From contig BSYO01000036.1 of NCBI GenBank assembly GCA_033239525.1, positions 2,874,126 through 2,938,125 of the forward strand: a stretch of DNA of 64,000 nucleotides, read 5' to 3'. This document shows positions 35,801 to 48,775 of the stretch, piece by piece. The position numbers and the translations under genes are program-made. The DNA comes from Nepenthes gracilis. Lineage: Eukaryota; Streptophyta; Magnoliopsida; Caryophyllales; Nepenthaceae. Every line of letters begins with the position of its first letter. Position 1 is the first letter of the stretch. The notes beneath the pieces are model-generated. The model was given only the letters and a program-made list of their open reading frames with translations. It made no database searches and was not told where the DNA came from.

Positions 35801-37194
35801 TATTTTAGTATTGGGAAGTGACACAAAGGATAGAATCTGAAAATGCATTATCTGTTTTTAGTAAGGGTCTGTTTGGATTGTGAAATCAGAATTGGAATTT
35901 GAAAATGTAAAATTTAATTTTAATTATTTTTAAAATTAGAATTAAATAAAATTTAAAATTTGTCATTTGAATCGCATAAAAAGTTATAATTTTTAGAAAA
36001 ATAAAATTAATATAAAATTAATATTTTAATCTATATATAAAATTAAAAGAAATAAATAACGATCTATGTATAAAATTTGAATTCTATATTTTATTTTTTT
36101 TAGGAATTGAAAATACTATAAAATAGTTTTTTTATATATAATTTTTAGGGGTAGAATAAAGAATTATAATTTTAATATTTAAAATTACTTATTAATTAAA
36201 TATGATAAAATTGAACAAGTGAAGACTTATTGGATAAAATATTTTTGATTATTTGGATTGGATTGTAGTGAGTTGATAATTGATGTGCCATGAGATCTAA
36301 GTCCTGCATGGATTAGAGAGTCATTTAGATCTTTCTTACTGGTTTGAGTAAAGTGGGTTCGATTTTTGTTTATGGTAACTTGGATCTTACACACAACGAC
36401 TGAAAAATAAAATATCAGAGGATTGGTGGGGTTCACTATCCGATATGTCTTTCGATACTTAAATCAATATTTTTTTTTAACGAATAGAATGATACAATGA
36501 CGAGAGATGATGCACAGGAGTAGGGATGATTTTGCCTTAGAGGTTGCGCTCAGTGTGGAGCAACTTAAGAGTGAGAAAGGTAGAATTGTGAGTGTTCTCT
36601 GCGAACGCTCTTTTAGGTAGATAATTTTTTGGTTGTGTATTTTCTCTTGTTCTCCCTTTTCTCAGTATAGTGAAAGAGTATTTATAGGGTTGACGGACAA
36701 CTTGACTTTTCCTAGTTGGTGACAACCATCCATTGAACTGCCTGAATGAATGAGAAAATATCGTTCCACTGTCAGTTTCCTTCCTTCTTTGACTTGATCA
36801 CAAAATATATCCAGTATGACGGTTACCGATTATGATAAGTTTCTAACGTGTAGGAGTGGGCTATTGGTTGCCATCCACTGAGTCCTCAACTTGCCCACGT
36901 GCCTTTGCGATAGGCCGGCCTATTTTTAGTCATCCTTATCAATAATAATTTTATTTTTAAATTTATTATTTTTTAAAAATATATGTTACTTAAAAACCTA
37001 AAACTCAATATTTCTTTATTAAAAAATAAAATTTTATTATTTTAAATTTCATCTATTAAAAAATATACATTTTGTATTAGATTATTCATTTTTTTCTTAA
37101 TTTTATATATGGATTTAAATAAAAAATATATGTTCATAATCATCTACTTATTTCTTTATCTGCACTCTATACCAAAAATGATAATTTTGGTATA

Positions 37195-37252
37195 AATAAA
37201 TATATAAATGAGTATATATATATATATAGTATTATTTATATATATATATATT
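37195..37252. repeat. TA microsatellite, interrupted
   Basis: Two (TA)n runs of about 6-7 units each, separated by GTATTATT. Likely to vary in length between individuals. Confidence 0.8.
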
Positions 37253-38227
37253 CAAGTATTGAAATATATTATGATGAGAAGTCATATTTAAAAAAAAGTT
37301 TATGAAAATATTTTTCTGAGGTGATGTTTATTTTCACTTAATAATAAATATTTTCTATAAATATATGGTTAAATAAAAATTGACAGCCAAATGTAGGAAA
37401 TCAGTTCAATATAACAAATAAAAATAGAAACACTTATAATAATTTTTTATTATCAATTATATTGAATTGAATAAAATTAGCATCAACTGATAAATATTGG
37501 AACTCATAAATTTATTTAGTTGTAGCCCTTAAGTTTTAATTGCTTTATTTTTAACCAACAAATTTAATTTTTTTTTAATTTTTAATTTTTTTGGTTGTTG
37601 AAAGCTTTGAATCTTTGTAATCTGTGGTTTATGATTTATTATTATAATAATTATTTTACATGATATATGTAGAATATTTTCAAATAAATAGATATCTAGG
37701 ACCAATTTCCTTTTATTATTTTTATTTTTTAGTTGTTTATTTCAAAAAAAAAAAAAGAAAAAAAACTAAACATATTTAAATAAATGAAGCTCCCATAACA
37801 TGGATTTTTAAAAAGTTAAATATATACAGTCTTATTCATACACTATATAAATATTTTTATGGTCAATCATCTGCCTACCTTTTAGCAAGAATGCCCTTAA
37901 ACATTATATTGTTAAAGAAAATTAAATTATAATAATGTTACGGTATAACATTAGGGATACTATTAATCTATTTTTATATAGGCTCATTAATATAAATAGA
38001 TAGATAAAATATTATATCATTTAAAAACATCTCAGAGGTGTTGAAATAGAATTCCAAAATATTTGTCACTAAATAAAATTAAAAGGGGATACTTCATAAC
38101 ATGATTCAGCAAGAAACATTTGAAGCAACCAACCATTCCAACACATAACCCAAAATCTCCATCAGCTTAGAAATTCAGGAAAGATGAAATAACATACCAT
38201 GACATATGTGTATATATGAGTGTAAAT

Positions 38228-38390
38228 CGATCAAAATATCGACAAAGGTATCAATATTGCTTGTGTCTATACATATCAAATAATACGTAACGATATTAAA
38301 TATATCGAAAGAAAAAATTTTAAAAAAATATAAGTAGACAATATTATATCAACCGATATATTATAATATATAATATGATATCGGAAAATT
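38228..38390. mobile_element. hAT-type MITE, copy 6 (3' of HCF173), degenerate
   Basis: Contains ATCAAAATATCGACAAAGG, AATACGTAACGATATTAAATATATCG and GATATCGGAAAATTTT in the family order, shorter than the intact copies. It lies just past the HCF173 stop and may be in that gene's 3' untranslated region. Confidence 0.45.
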
Positions 38391-38587
38391 TTTAACAGTT
38401 ATATAAAACAATCTTATTGATTGTGTTTTCTATTAACAATTAGTGTTCACAATAGATGCACAATATTTACACTCAAGAGATGCTTGCTTGTAGCATATAA
38501 ACAATGTAGAAAAAGGGGACCTCTATCTCTTATAGAAAGGCCGATGTTCGGAGGTATCAATTCGCTTTCTAAGTCGGCAAGATTCAA

Positions 38588-41276
38588 TCATGTGTTCTTG
38601 TCGAGAACTGACAGAGCCGGGGTCAAGTAGTTATTAGCCTTATCTGGCAAATGAGCCACCAATTCATACAGTTCTTTCCCTCCCTCGGCCGCATACTCAT
38701 AGCACACGTCGAAGCTCTTATTTCTCGCAGTCGAATCATGCAACGCCTTCACACATATATCCGCAACATCCGCACAACTTATCTCTTGAGAAATCCTATT
38801 CCCTTGGTCGAACACGAGCGCACGCTGTCCCCCGGGCTCTTCCCTCAATGGCCCGGGTCTTATAATCGTGTATCCGAGGCCTGATCTTCTCAACGAATCC
38901 TCCCCTGCTTTCTTAGCTTTCAAAACTTGCTCCCTTCTAGAGGGCTCTATCCCAAAACCAGCACAAGAGACTAAAATAAAGTCTGTTTCTTGGCCAGTAG
39001 GCAAGGCTTTTATGTATTCCAAAATCAGCTTGAAACTTCTAAGATCATCCTCCTTCATCAATCCTTCAACCGGTCTCTGTCTTCTGGGCTCGAACCGTAT
39101 CGTTAAAGTGTGCACGAGAAATGGGTCTAATGGTGGGTCATTTGAGTTCACAGGCCTAAACATTGAGAAGGGCACTCTCACCCTGCAGAAGCCGAGCCTC
39201 GTGTTGAATTTTGCAAAATAGAGTTTGCTTTGTGAGGGCTCAGTGGCTGGGCCTGTCTGGAGGATTAGCAGGTATGAGCGACCGTTGCCTCCGACCGAGA
39301 GTACGAATCCTTCATATCGGTCCAGCGTGCTGCCCAAAGGAAGCAAAAGCTTTCGTGAGAGCTCTACATAGCCTCCTCGGGTGAAGACGTATCCCGAGAA
39401 AAACGCACTTTCAGTCTCATCGTCCCATATGAATCTCGCATCCATTCCTCCGTCGTATTTTGCAGCAATCACATCCTGAATTCAATGATGCATATATGAT
39501 CAAGAACAATCTAATATAACCTCAAAAATATGATAATGCATCATGAATATGTGAAAATTTCATTCTTACATGAGGGATACTATAAACCTTACAATCAATG
39601 CACAAAAGAAATATGCCACTCGCTCAAATTGAGTAGAAATTTGATGATCAATCATATGACCAGTAAGATTGATAAAATTTAGAAACCACATCCTATTATA
39701 TTTAATTTTCTACATAAATAACTAAACAAAAGAAAGAAAATATTTTATTTTTATTCATTTATTTCATATGTTTTTTCTAAAACATATGAAACTATATAAA
39801 AATAGCCTATTTATGATATAAAATAAGACTGAATATTTTTAACCTTCCAAGGCTGCATGATTTCAGAGCTTTCATGCATTAAGATGGCCTAAAATATTAC
39901 TACAAATGTCATCATTACTAAGTATTGAACTACATATATATTTTTTCATAGCTCCAGAAAATATGGGCAAAGATTAAATTCTTGCCTGAAAGTAAGTTCC
40001 TTGGCGCACTTCCCATCCATCCAATGACTCTGGTGATTTGAATTTGGCAATCAGAAGCTTGCTCTTGCTGCTCTTTCCAGCTCTTATCTGTGCTAGCTCA
40101 TTGTTGTAGTCTTGAAATGCTTTACTTACATTGTAAACTCCCCGGTGGTCAACTCTAATGAGATCTCCGGTGATGGAAGAACGAGCGGTGGCGCAATAGA
40201 TAATCTTGCTGCATCCTTCCACGGCGGCCTTGAGGGTGACAGGATCGCCAACATCGCCAACCACCATCTCCACCGAGGTGGGCAGCATATCCTTCACTTC
40301 TTGATCAACCCTCCTCACCAACGCCTTGACTGTGTAGCCCCTGAGCATGAGCTTGCGGACAACTATGCGGCCAATGCGGCTTGTGGCCCCGACCACGAGG
40401 ACGGTGGTGTTCTGGGCGCCGGGAATGGTGAACTCACAAAATGGAGCTCTGACTTCTTCTTGGATGAGTATGGTGTCGTCGAGGAGGTTGGTTCGCGAGA
40501 TCTGGCCGAGTCCCGAGAATTTGCGCCACACCTCATCGAACAACTGGCGTGATTTTCTTCCTAGACCAACCGGATTTACCTTAATCAAAGAATAATGGAT
40601 TAAATTGAGGATTGTGATTAATTAAGAATTTCCGTGTCCATTTGATTTATTACATCTCATACCTTGTGGCCAATTCGGAGAATTGATGCAGTGTAGTTTG
40701 CAGGCTAAAAGCGTTAACATCAGGGGTGATGAAGCATCGATTGTGCGATAACATGATGTGTTCTACGCGCGAGACGTAAGAGATTCTATGGTTCAATTCT
40801 TGTAGAGGTTCAATTCTGTCTTATCTATGGTTCATAATTTCGATATAATTGTCCAGAGAGAAAAAATCAACACAGAATGAGAAAAGTAGGGTTACCTCAT
40901 CTAGTCTCCTTATCATTGGAACGGATTGCAAGCTTGGCAGCTGCTGCTCCTCTTGCTTCGTAACAATGTCATTGACTTTGTCTTCGTCCTCTTCCTTCTT
41001 TGAATTCTTCTTCTTTCTTCCATTACTCTTCCGATTTCCATTACCAGAACCAGAAGCAACAGCGTTAGGAACAAGCAATGGAGTCTGAACTCGACCAACG
41101 CTAGTCATCGTCGACCGGCAGCTCTTACTTGCGATATAAATTCCCAGGAAATCCGAGCGCATCAACTGTCTTGGATCTTTGTTTTTGAGGCTATTGCTCT
41201 CAGTCCCACAGCAGCTTCTGCACTTGCTGAGGCTGATGCTGGTAGGGAGTAGATGCGCTGCGGCCGTGGCTGCCAT
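38588..41276 (-). CDS. HCF173: HCF173: chloroplast SDR/CIA30 protein for psbA translation
   Basis: Three exons on the minus strand: 41276-40896, 40579-39986, 39475-38588. They give 620 residues, all joined in phase 0. Arabidopsis HCF173 binds psbA mRNA in the stroma and is needed to start translation of the photosystem II D1 protein. Residues 1-60 look like a transit peptide (MAATAAAHLLPTSISLSKCR), followed by a Lys/Glu-rich linker (KKKNSKKEEDEDK). Residues about 186-300 form an atypical SDR Rossmann half with VLVVGATSRIG. Residues about 302-455 are a CIA30-like insert (SPESLDGWEVRQGTYFQ, GYVFTRGGYVELS). Residues 488-600 return to the SDR fold (TDFILVSCAG, LGYTIIRPGPL). No YxxxK catalytic pair is evident, in keeping with a non-enzymatic role. 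Intron 1 is GT-AG. Intron 2 has a GC donor (CAG|GCAAGA). Length and domain order fit HCF173 better than other SDR/CIA30 proteins. Confidence 0.94.
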
Positions 41277-41650
41277 ATTTGATATCGCAAGCCGCGGAGA
41301 TATGAAACGAATGCGAGGATGATCGATTCAGCTGCAGATTTACTATCTGATTATGAATTGATTCAGGAATCTCAACATCTTCTCTTTGAAAAAACTGACC
41401 CACAGAGAAAAGGATGTGTGGTGGCAATTGGAAGCTCGGAGGCTGAAAGCAACCATGGCCAGGAACTGCGGAGTTTTCTCAGCCACAAGGGATGATATCC
41501 CTGCCTTTCTTATCCAACGTCATTTAGAGCTGTTAGATTATATCTATTTTAGAGTTTTTCTTTTTGAATATTTCCTTACTCTCTCTATTTGATTAAGCAA
41601 CCGCTACACCCCTCTTAAACTGGATCAAATAGGGGATCATTAGAACCCAC
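41277..41650 (-). promoter_or_regulatory. HCF173 5' untranslated and promoter region
   Basis: The sequence immediately right of the HCF173 start codon should hold its leader and core promoter, read on the minus strand. I see no clear TATA box at a convincing distance. This is assigned by position, not by motif. Confidence 0.4.
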
Positions 41651-44600
41651 CCTCAAAATATTAGGGTTTGACCCAAATATGCACAACCCGGTGAGGCGAA
41701 ATAAGACCTGAACTCCTTATCAACTTTCAGCTACCAAATTTATAAATACAAGAAATTTAACAATGTTTAACGTTTTTAACATGGAAAATTTTTTTTCAAC
41801 AAATGAAAAAATCATAGAGTAAATTTTGAACGAATCTACTATAAAAGTGTCAGTTATAAGAACTCATTTTGAAATTCTTTTGCTACAATTCGAAGTGAAG
41901 GATGGTTAAATATAACCCCTTCAATACACCCAACAACTCATAAGAGAAATATAACGAAAAATAAGAGTAATTAAATGAAGATACGTTTCTAAAAATTATC
42001 TCTAGAATGACGTATCCGACATTGGCAACGAACGAAACTCAAATCAATCTCAATCGGATATCGAACCTCTTTCTTTTCTTTTTTCTCATCTCTTTTCTCT
42101 CTCTATGTGGCTCCTTGTATGAGAATGATTTCGAAATTTTGACCCTAAAATGGGTTCGGTGCGTTTTATACTGTGAACCACGTTCGAGCACCAGTCAGGC
42201 ACAATTTAAGCGTGGGCACCATTGAAATCAGCGCTTGAACTCCACTCAAATGAGCCTCAAACGCAGTGTTTGGCCATCAATCTAAAATCGACGTTTGAGC
42301 ATGGATCGAACACGGCTTGAGTGCCACCAATCTAGAATCCATGCTTCAAGCCTTTGTCGTGAAACACTCCAATCCTTATACGAACCTCACGTGATTTTTT
42401 GATAACCTTCTATTTATTGTGACACTCACAAGGAAGTGACTAAAACTTAACACAGAAAGTCAAATACAGTCAAGTGAAATAAAAAAATTGATCTATGGAC
42501 AGCATTGTTGTGATAAAGGTTGTAATGTATGAGGAATTGTTACCACAAGGTATAGAGGAGGATGTCATGAGCATCTATATCATAAAATGAATTTTTGATA
42601 GAATAAAAAAAATGTATATGGTAGAATTGTAATTTCAGCCATCATCTAAAAAGAAAAGATTTATTATATCCCTCTATTGTATTGAAAATTTATGGTTTCT
42701 ATTCATGTAATGGCCAAAGAATCTTGAGCACCCCATTTGATTGCCATATCAAAACAATTATAAAGATTTATGTAAATGACATACTTGTGAAAAGGCTTTT
42801 GGGGATGAATGAATGCTACAAAACTTGTGTTATGTCCAAACTCGAGCAAGAGCGTCATTGTTTTGGTACATAGTTTCCGTGGACCCTACTATGGCTTCCA
42901 TACTTACTTATTGGCGAAGATCAAGCATAAATTGGTCAGATTTTATTAGGACATTTTCATTTTTCTTTTGTTATATTTCTAAAGATAAAGATTTTATATT
43001 AATAATTTAAATAACTACAATTATTAAAAGGTTTAACGTATTATCTTAGTCATTTTGTCGACAACATACAAAGTTGCCCTAGAACTGGTAAGTCTCCTTT
43101 GGCACCACCTATTTTGGTTCACAAAGCCTTACTTCAAAGACCTCATGATCAGTGTCCACACCATACTCACCCTAAATATTCCATAAACTACTTCTCAGCT
43201 GTTTATAGCTACTTGAAATGGCTAACTCTACTTAGTATCTTCTTATGTGAACTTAATTATTGAAATAGCTTTCTAGATTCACTATTGGAAACCTATCACA
43301 TTTCTTGTGTTGGTTAGAAGTCTCATCATTTACCTATAAGACCTTGTTGAAAACTTGCTGAAGTGACACTTGAACTCTTTACAACCATGTCAAATTGCCA
43401 AGGGTAGTGAACCAAACATTTGGGTTTCGAGGAGGGTTAGTTTGCTCTTGGGTTTTGAGGATCGCCTTATCTTGATTTTAAATGTAATTAGCTCCATTAG
43501 ACCGCTTGCCTTTACGATGAAGCTCTTGACCATTACTTCCAAGACTAGATAAGAATAGAAGTGAGTGCTTTCGGTGGATAAGTTTTGATACCATCAACTT
43601 GGTTTGGTGTATTTGATTATGGCACTGCGTTCTTTACAATCATAAATTCTCTCATGAGAGTTTAAAAAATCAAATCTCTATCTTACCTTATTAAATAAAT
43701 TTGAACAAATATAGATTTTAAAATGTTAAAGATATAGCCAAGAGATGGGATTGGATCTAAAATTCAAATTGGCATTGCACCATTTGAAACTAAGTTTCGT
43801 GGTTTTTATTTTCGTTATAATTTACATATAGAATTAGAATTAGGCTACAACATTATCATGATTTGATCATTGTAAGATGGTGAGAAAATACATCTTATGA
43901 CAAAATAGGAGCATTACGTTTGATTAAGACACTAGTTTGTCCTTTTAATGGAGGGTGCTATGAAAAAATTATGTGTTAAATTGAGGTTTAACGGTGATTG
44001 TTACTTAGGATGGCTAAACTCTAGTCATCGGCTTATTGGAAGACTTCTGGAGGAGTTTAGTGTAAGGAAGTCTAAGCAAGTGGGAATAAGTCCTTCCGAT
44101 TGCAGGGTTTATCTTTAAAAATTATGTGACTCGGCCACTATTATGTAAGGGGTGAAGTCACCATTTGAAGTGGTGTATGGTAAGAGGAGCAATAATAATG
44201 GGGAAGCGTGGCAATCAAAACTTTGGTTTTAGGTTTTACACTTGTCGAGTTAAACCAAATCTATTCATTTAGCCGATTTACTATTATTTTCTTTTCATTT
44301 AATATTCCTCCTAATTAGGAAACTTTTATTTTTTTAATGAAGAATAGTCCACTCCTATGCTACTAAATAGAATCTTCCTGTAATTAATATTATATCTATT
44401 AATTTAAAGGTGAAAGAATGTAATCAATTTCGATTAGCTCAAAAGATTTCTTCTGGAGAGTTGCAGCCATATATGGAAAAATTGCGGCCCTATGTCAAAG
44501 TCAAACATGGATCATTGTTTTTCTTCCTTCAAATCGGAAAGTTATTGGCTACAAATATTTATATAAGATAAAGGAAAAGTTTGAACTACCGAGCTCGCAT

Positions 44601-45149
44601 TATAGCTAAATATTATAATTAACAAGAGAGTATACACTGTGATAAGATATTCAGTTCAATTATCAAGATGGCCACATGATTTAAAAAATACGTGCTCTGA
44701 GGTCTCCTATTAGTATATAGTTTTACAAGATAATCCTTTTGGTATAAAGAATGCCAGGGTGACATAAGCTTGAAGCTTACCTTATTATTAAAATAAAAAG
44801 AGAAATAACTTTTTTATTAATTAAAGGGTTGAGTAAGAGGGGTTTGCTTGGTGGCTGGCTAGCTCATGCAATCTATGAAAAGTTTCCTCACGTTAGTAAG
44901 CTATCCTTGTAAGCTAAGTAAACTTAGTTCTCCATGCACTAAGGTATGACATGGATTGATTATGTTGAGAATGGACTCATATGTAATGTAAATATAATAG
45001 AAGAGTCATGCTTGCCAAGCCTAAGAACCTCGCTTCTTAGGCAGCCCAACAACGGCAGCCGGCTAACCAAGTTAGCCGCTCAATGCAATAAAGCATAATA
45101 ACACTAAATGCAATAAAAATAAATGGACACAGAACTGAAAGAGTTTCTA
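41651..45149. other. Intergenic transposon remnants
   Basis: No host gene is supported. Around 42160-42430 there are repeated phrases of the type CGTTTGAGC / GCTTGAAC, like the promoter part of an LTR, and comparable to 12590-12720 in the second small Copia LTR. Near 44110-44200 the translation VKSPFEVVYGKR resembles the end of a gypsy integrase core (SPFEVVYG). The rest is AT-rich without recognisable content. Confidence 0.45.
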
Positions 45150-45295
45150 TTTTATTACTTTAAATGTGTTACAAATTATATTTTACATATATAAACACAC
45201 GGGAAGACACAAAAAAAGTACAAAAGGCTACGGGGCGGCGGAGGCCCCTGAATATCACGGGGCTCCCCCACGAGGTCATCTCTATGTTGCGCCGC

Positions 45296-47030
45296 TCAGT
45301 TGGACAAATTGATAAGCTCAACTGGGTAATCATGGTAAATCAACCGCGCAACGCGGCGACTGACGATGATCCTCTCCAACAGCCCCGCGTGCACTATGCC
45401 CGCGACCTCGTGGGGGTAGATACGGAGACTCAGATCGTTCTCTAAGGCAGCTACTCGCTCAGCAAGCTGTTTGAGGCGCGCTTTGCCTCGTTCATCTTCC
45501 TCTTTCAAGCGAGCAACCTCAGCCGTCAGCTTAGCGTTCTCCGTTTTCACTCCGGCCAAGACAGCCTTGAGGGCTGCAGTCTCCTCGCGGTGCTCGATCC
45601 CTGAAGCCGCCAGCCTGGCATCCAGCCAGGCGATCTCCGCCTCCCTATCGGCGATCAGCTGGTCTCGCTGCTCCACCACTTTGATAACAGCGGATGCTAG
45701 CTTCCTCGACTGCACAAGAGGCAAACAAATAACAAGTTAGAAATCCGCGAAAGGAAAAAATACATGGAAGCCATCGCCAAGAATCATACATCCCATAATC
45801 TCCTCGCGGGTCTCACGGGCCTAGCCTCCAGACTTGGCCTACGTGGCGGTGGACCAGGAGCATCCTCTCAAGCCGAACTAGTGGTGGCCTCCTCCAAAAT
45901 GTGCTCCAGCAATTCTTCAGTATCATCCATGGCTGCTGCAGGCTCCTCAATTGCAGCCTCTGGAGCAGCTGCGAGAGGGGAGCAGCTGTTGGAGGGTTGT
46001 GCTCCACCATTCGCTCCACAACAGGAATCTGCGCTACTGGAGAGCTAACAGACGGCTCCCGCACCTCCACCACTGGCTCGCAAGAAGGCTTCGTAAAGGA
46101 TTCTGTCAACACTGCATAAGGAGCCGCTTGTGGCGCGGGTTGCGCCAGGATGACTCATTCTCCTGATTCCACCAGCCAGGTCGCCTCTAGGCCCGCAGTG
46201 CTACCAGGCCCGCTGCAGATTTCGGCAGCGACGTAATCGATGCGGGACGATGACGACGAAGGCGTCTCCAACACCTTTTCCAGCAGTAGGCTAACAAATC
46301 CTTCGTCAATGTGCCGCATGCGGATGATCACGCCCTTGGAGTCCTCAGGCCTTATCATCCTTATAGGCGGTGTGGGTTTTTGAACCGGGGATGGCGTACC
46401 CTAGTTCACCTTCTTGGTCTCTACCCGACAAACTAGGAAATCCCTCTTGAACTCGTCTGAGTTCTCCTTGATTAACTCAGTCAACCATTCCTGGGCCGCC
46501 GTCTCCGCCACAGACGGCGTCCCCGTATACGCCTCTGGGACTTGACCCCAGTCCTTCGGAAGGGGCCAGGTTGCCCCCACATTCACAAAGAAGAACCGGT
46601 TCTTTCAATTCTTCAACGAGTCGTATATAGCCGTATTTATTTTTAGGCTGGGACGAGGGACGAGTGATATCCACTCTCCTCCCTGGTTTATTTTGAACAG
46701 GATCCTCACCATCGACATCCTCAACTTCTTACCACGCTTTCGAAGAAAAATACACAGAGTACAGAGATACCAGATAGCATTGGCGTGAAGTTGGGCAATG
46801 GGGACCCGCAGGGCTCTCAAAATGGACTGTAAATCGTCCGACAATGGGAGACGAAGGCCGCTCCTCAGGTGGGCCTCGTAAACTGTGATATGCCCCACTA
46901 GAGGATCAAAGGCTCTGTCATTCCTTCCCGGGACTCTCCATGCGATTTTCTTCAGGATATTATACTCAACGCACAGTACTTTAACGTCACTCTCTCTCAT
47001 AACAGAGATGATGTCTGCGATGGATGCCAT
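45296..47030 (-). pseudogene. Antisense ORF of the Tat element (transposase_28-like), decayed
   Basis: It starts at ATG 47030 in a strong context (ACCATGG) and keeps one frame to about 45813. It is interrupted by stops at about 46603 (TGA in KN*KNRFFFV, where the family often has Trp), about 46399 and about 46152. The N-terminal 145 codons match the plant gypsy-associated domain (LRLPLSDDLQSILRALRVPIAQLHANAI, then RFFFV and WPLPKDW). A Pro/Ser-rich middle follows. A coiled coil (45724-45296: EIAWLDARLAAS, LTAEVARLKEEDERGKARL) lies in a different frame. It begins at a good acceptor, TTGTGCAG|TC, so an intron near 45725-45800 probably joins it. The function of such ORFs is unknown. Confidence 0.7.
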
Positions 47031-47338
47031 GGTTTGCAAAAGGAATTAGGGTTTCTGAGAGTAAAAGTTGGAGATGAAGAAGACGGAGGCTATGAGGCGT
47101 AAAGGTTTTCAAAATGAAGGGGGAAACTTAAACGGCAAGCATACGTTAAAACCCCTCATTAAGGATGTCGTCAGTCCTGCCACGTGTTGCCTCCCTATTT
47201 GGCTCTTCAAAAGGCGGATCTCTGACGCATTAATAGCCTGTATATTCTCCCAACCAAAAGAAGACGCGTGTCTTCTTCTAGCCTGTAAACCGGCAGATGG
47301 CCACGCGTCAATCAAGCCTGGCAAAAAGTCCTCCGGAA

Positions 47339-47610
47339 CTGACCAAAGACGGCCAACAATTCTGATCAACATTCTTCTCTGAAACTGGCTAAAGACGGTC
47401 AACAGTTCTAGTTAACATTCTTCTTCGAAACTGGCTAGAGATGGTCAACAGTTTTGGTCAACATTCTTATCCGGAATTGGCAAAAAATGGTCAACAATTC
47501 TGGTCAATATCCTTCTCCAAAATTGACCAAAATGGTTAACAATTTTGGTCAATATTCTTCTCCAAAATTGACCAAAACAGTCAACAGTTTCGGTTAAACT
47601 TTCCTCTCTG
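47339..47610 (-). repeat. Six 46-bp tandem repeats upstream of the antisense ORF
   Basis: Units start at 47339, 47385, 47431, 47477, 47523 and 47568. Each has the form TTGRCNAAARAYGGTCAACA followed by a TTCTGGTCAACATTCTTCTC-like half. GGTCAAC or TTGACC (W-box core, bound by WRKY factors) occurs one to three times in most units. The array is 310-580 bases upstream of the antisense ORF start and just left of the 3' LTR. Confidence 0.85.
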
Positions 47611-47717
47611 TCTTTCATAGAGTCCTCCGGGATCCTCAAACGACGAATGACAGTAAGGGGCATCCCATTATGAACATACCGGAGCCCAGAATTCTGGCAA
47701 TCGGTATGGGAGACTAG

Positions 47718-48775
47718 TGATGGGTATACCGAAATATGGGCTGGTCCATGGTCAACGGAGGCCCAAAACGGCATGCCAGACAGTCAACTTAAAAACGGCC
47801 CAACAAGGCGCGAAGGCCCAAAGCTTGAAAGGCCTAAGACAGCCAACGCTATTGTTGACCCTCTGGACTCCAATAGGCGATTAACGCCCGCGCAGACGGT
47901 CAACTTGAGTGTTGACTGAAATTACTATAGTAACAGGCCAAAAATAAAAGGCTTTTTACGGGCCTGGCCTACTTAAACCCACGATCCATCAAACGGCCAG
48001 CGATGGCTCTCTTAGCGACTTCCATGATCTCTGTTGGCTCCCAAAATGGACATTGACAAAATCGGCGCCTTTCTCGTAAGGAAGGCGCCAGATTTTTCCA
48101 ATCTCTTGCCAATTGGGGCGCTCCAACGGTAAAAAACACAGAAGGAAGGTAAGCAATTTGGAAAGTCGCTGACCACCGTGGAAGGAAATTATCTTAATCC
48201 ATTTGGCAACTGGTATCAACTCTGAAAGGCAGGCCAATCAAGAATCACGCAGGGAATCACTCCTTCCAAAGGGAATCACCCTGTCAACTATAAATAAGCT
48301 CTGAAATTCTTATTCAGGGCACGCTCTCAGTTACTTACGCTTTCTATTACGCAAACTCTTACTAAGGCTACTCACGCAAGCTATTGCTCACACTACGCCC
48401 GCAACGACACAGACTTACACTTCTCAATTTTTTGCTGTCACTCAAAAACTCAAGGCATACAAACCCGCTTCTGACGGTCGTTTACAACCTCCCCACCATC
48501 CAGATTCAAGAAGACGGCTTCGTCTCTCTTTCATCTGGAGATACACACACACTTTCTCTTTTTCTCAATTCTCAGTTTCAGTGACCTTCTCATATTTCGA
48601 AGGCTGTTTACTGACTTGAGCGTCGGAGTATTTTTGGTGGGACAACTTTCCGCCGACACGCCGACCTCTTGTTCTTTTTAGTGGTGTGCATGATCCAAAC
48701 TTAGTGAATGGAGCCAAAACCAGAACAAGCGAATCAACTCGAGTCTGTTCGAAGTTTGGATCCAATGGCGCATCA
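47718..48775 (+). repeat. 3' LTR of the Tat-type element
   Basis: Begins TGATGGGTATACC and ends GCGCATCA, the same TGATG/CATCA termini as the solo LTR. It has a TATA box at 48288-48297 (CTATAAATAA). The final 170 bases match the solo LTR (GACTTGAGCGTCGGAGT, then GGGACAAC, GTGGTGTGCA and TCTGTTCGAAG). The GC-rich hairpin arrays of the solo LTR are absent here. Confidence 0.82.

Larger units (their letters stand above)
35486..38587. other. Intergenic region between convergent PPDK and HCF173
   Basis: Both genes end here, so it holds the two 3' untranslated regions. AATAAG near 35559 is a possible PPDK poly(A) signal. The rest is very AT-rich, including long A and T runs at 35900-36200 and 36950-37850. 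The part 36420-36900 is less AT-rich and looks like an unassigned transposon fragment. No coding sequence is supported. Confidence 0.6.
45150..48775 (+). mobile_element. Truncated Tat-type gypsy element: antisense ORF plus 3' LTR
   Basis: The right part is an LTR (47718-48775) of the same type as the solo LTR at 27914. To its left, on the opposite strand, lies a decayed ORF with a gypsy-associated transposase-28-like domain (45296-47030). Elements of the Tat group can carry such an antisense ORF between pol and the 3' LTR, so the element reads + and lacks everything left of about 45150, including gag, protease, RT and integrase. No 5' LTR was found, and therefore no target duplication. Confidence 0.72.

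Noticed and set aside
38651..39221. Plus-strand frames of 77 and 117 codons, also at 40112-40595
   Set aside because: They are antisense shadows of HCF173 exons.
45764..46166. Plus-strand open frames of 70-94 codons in the Tat element
   Set aside because: They are shadows of the minus-strand antisense ORF, which has the domain match and the coding-like composition.
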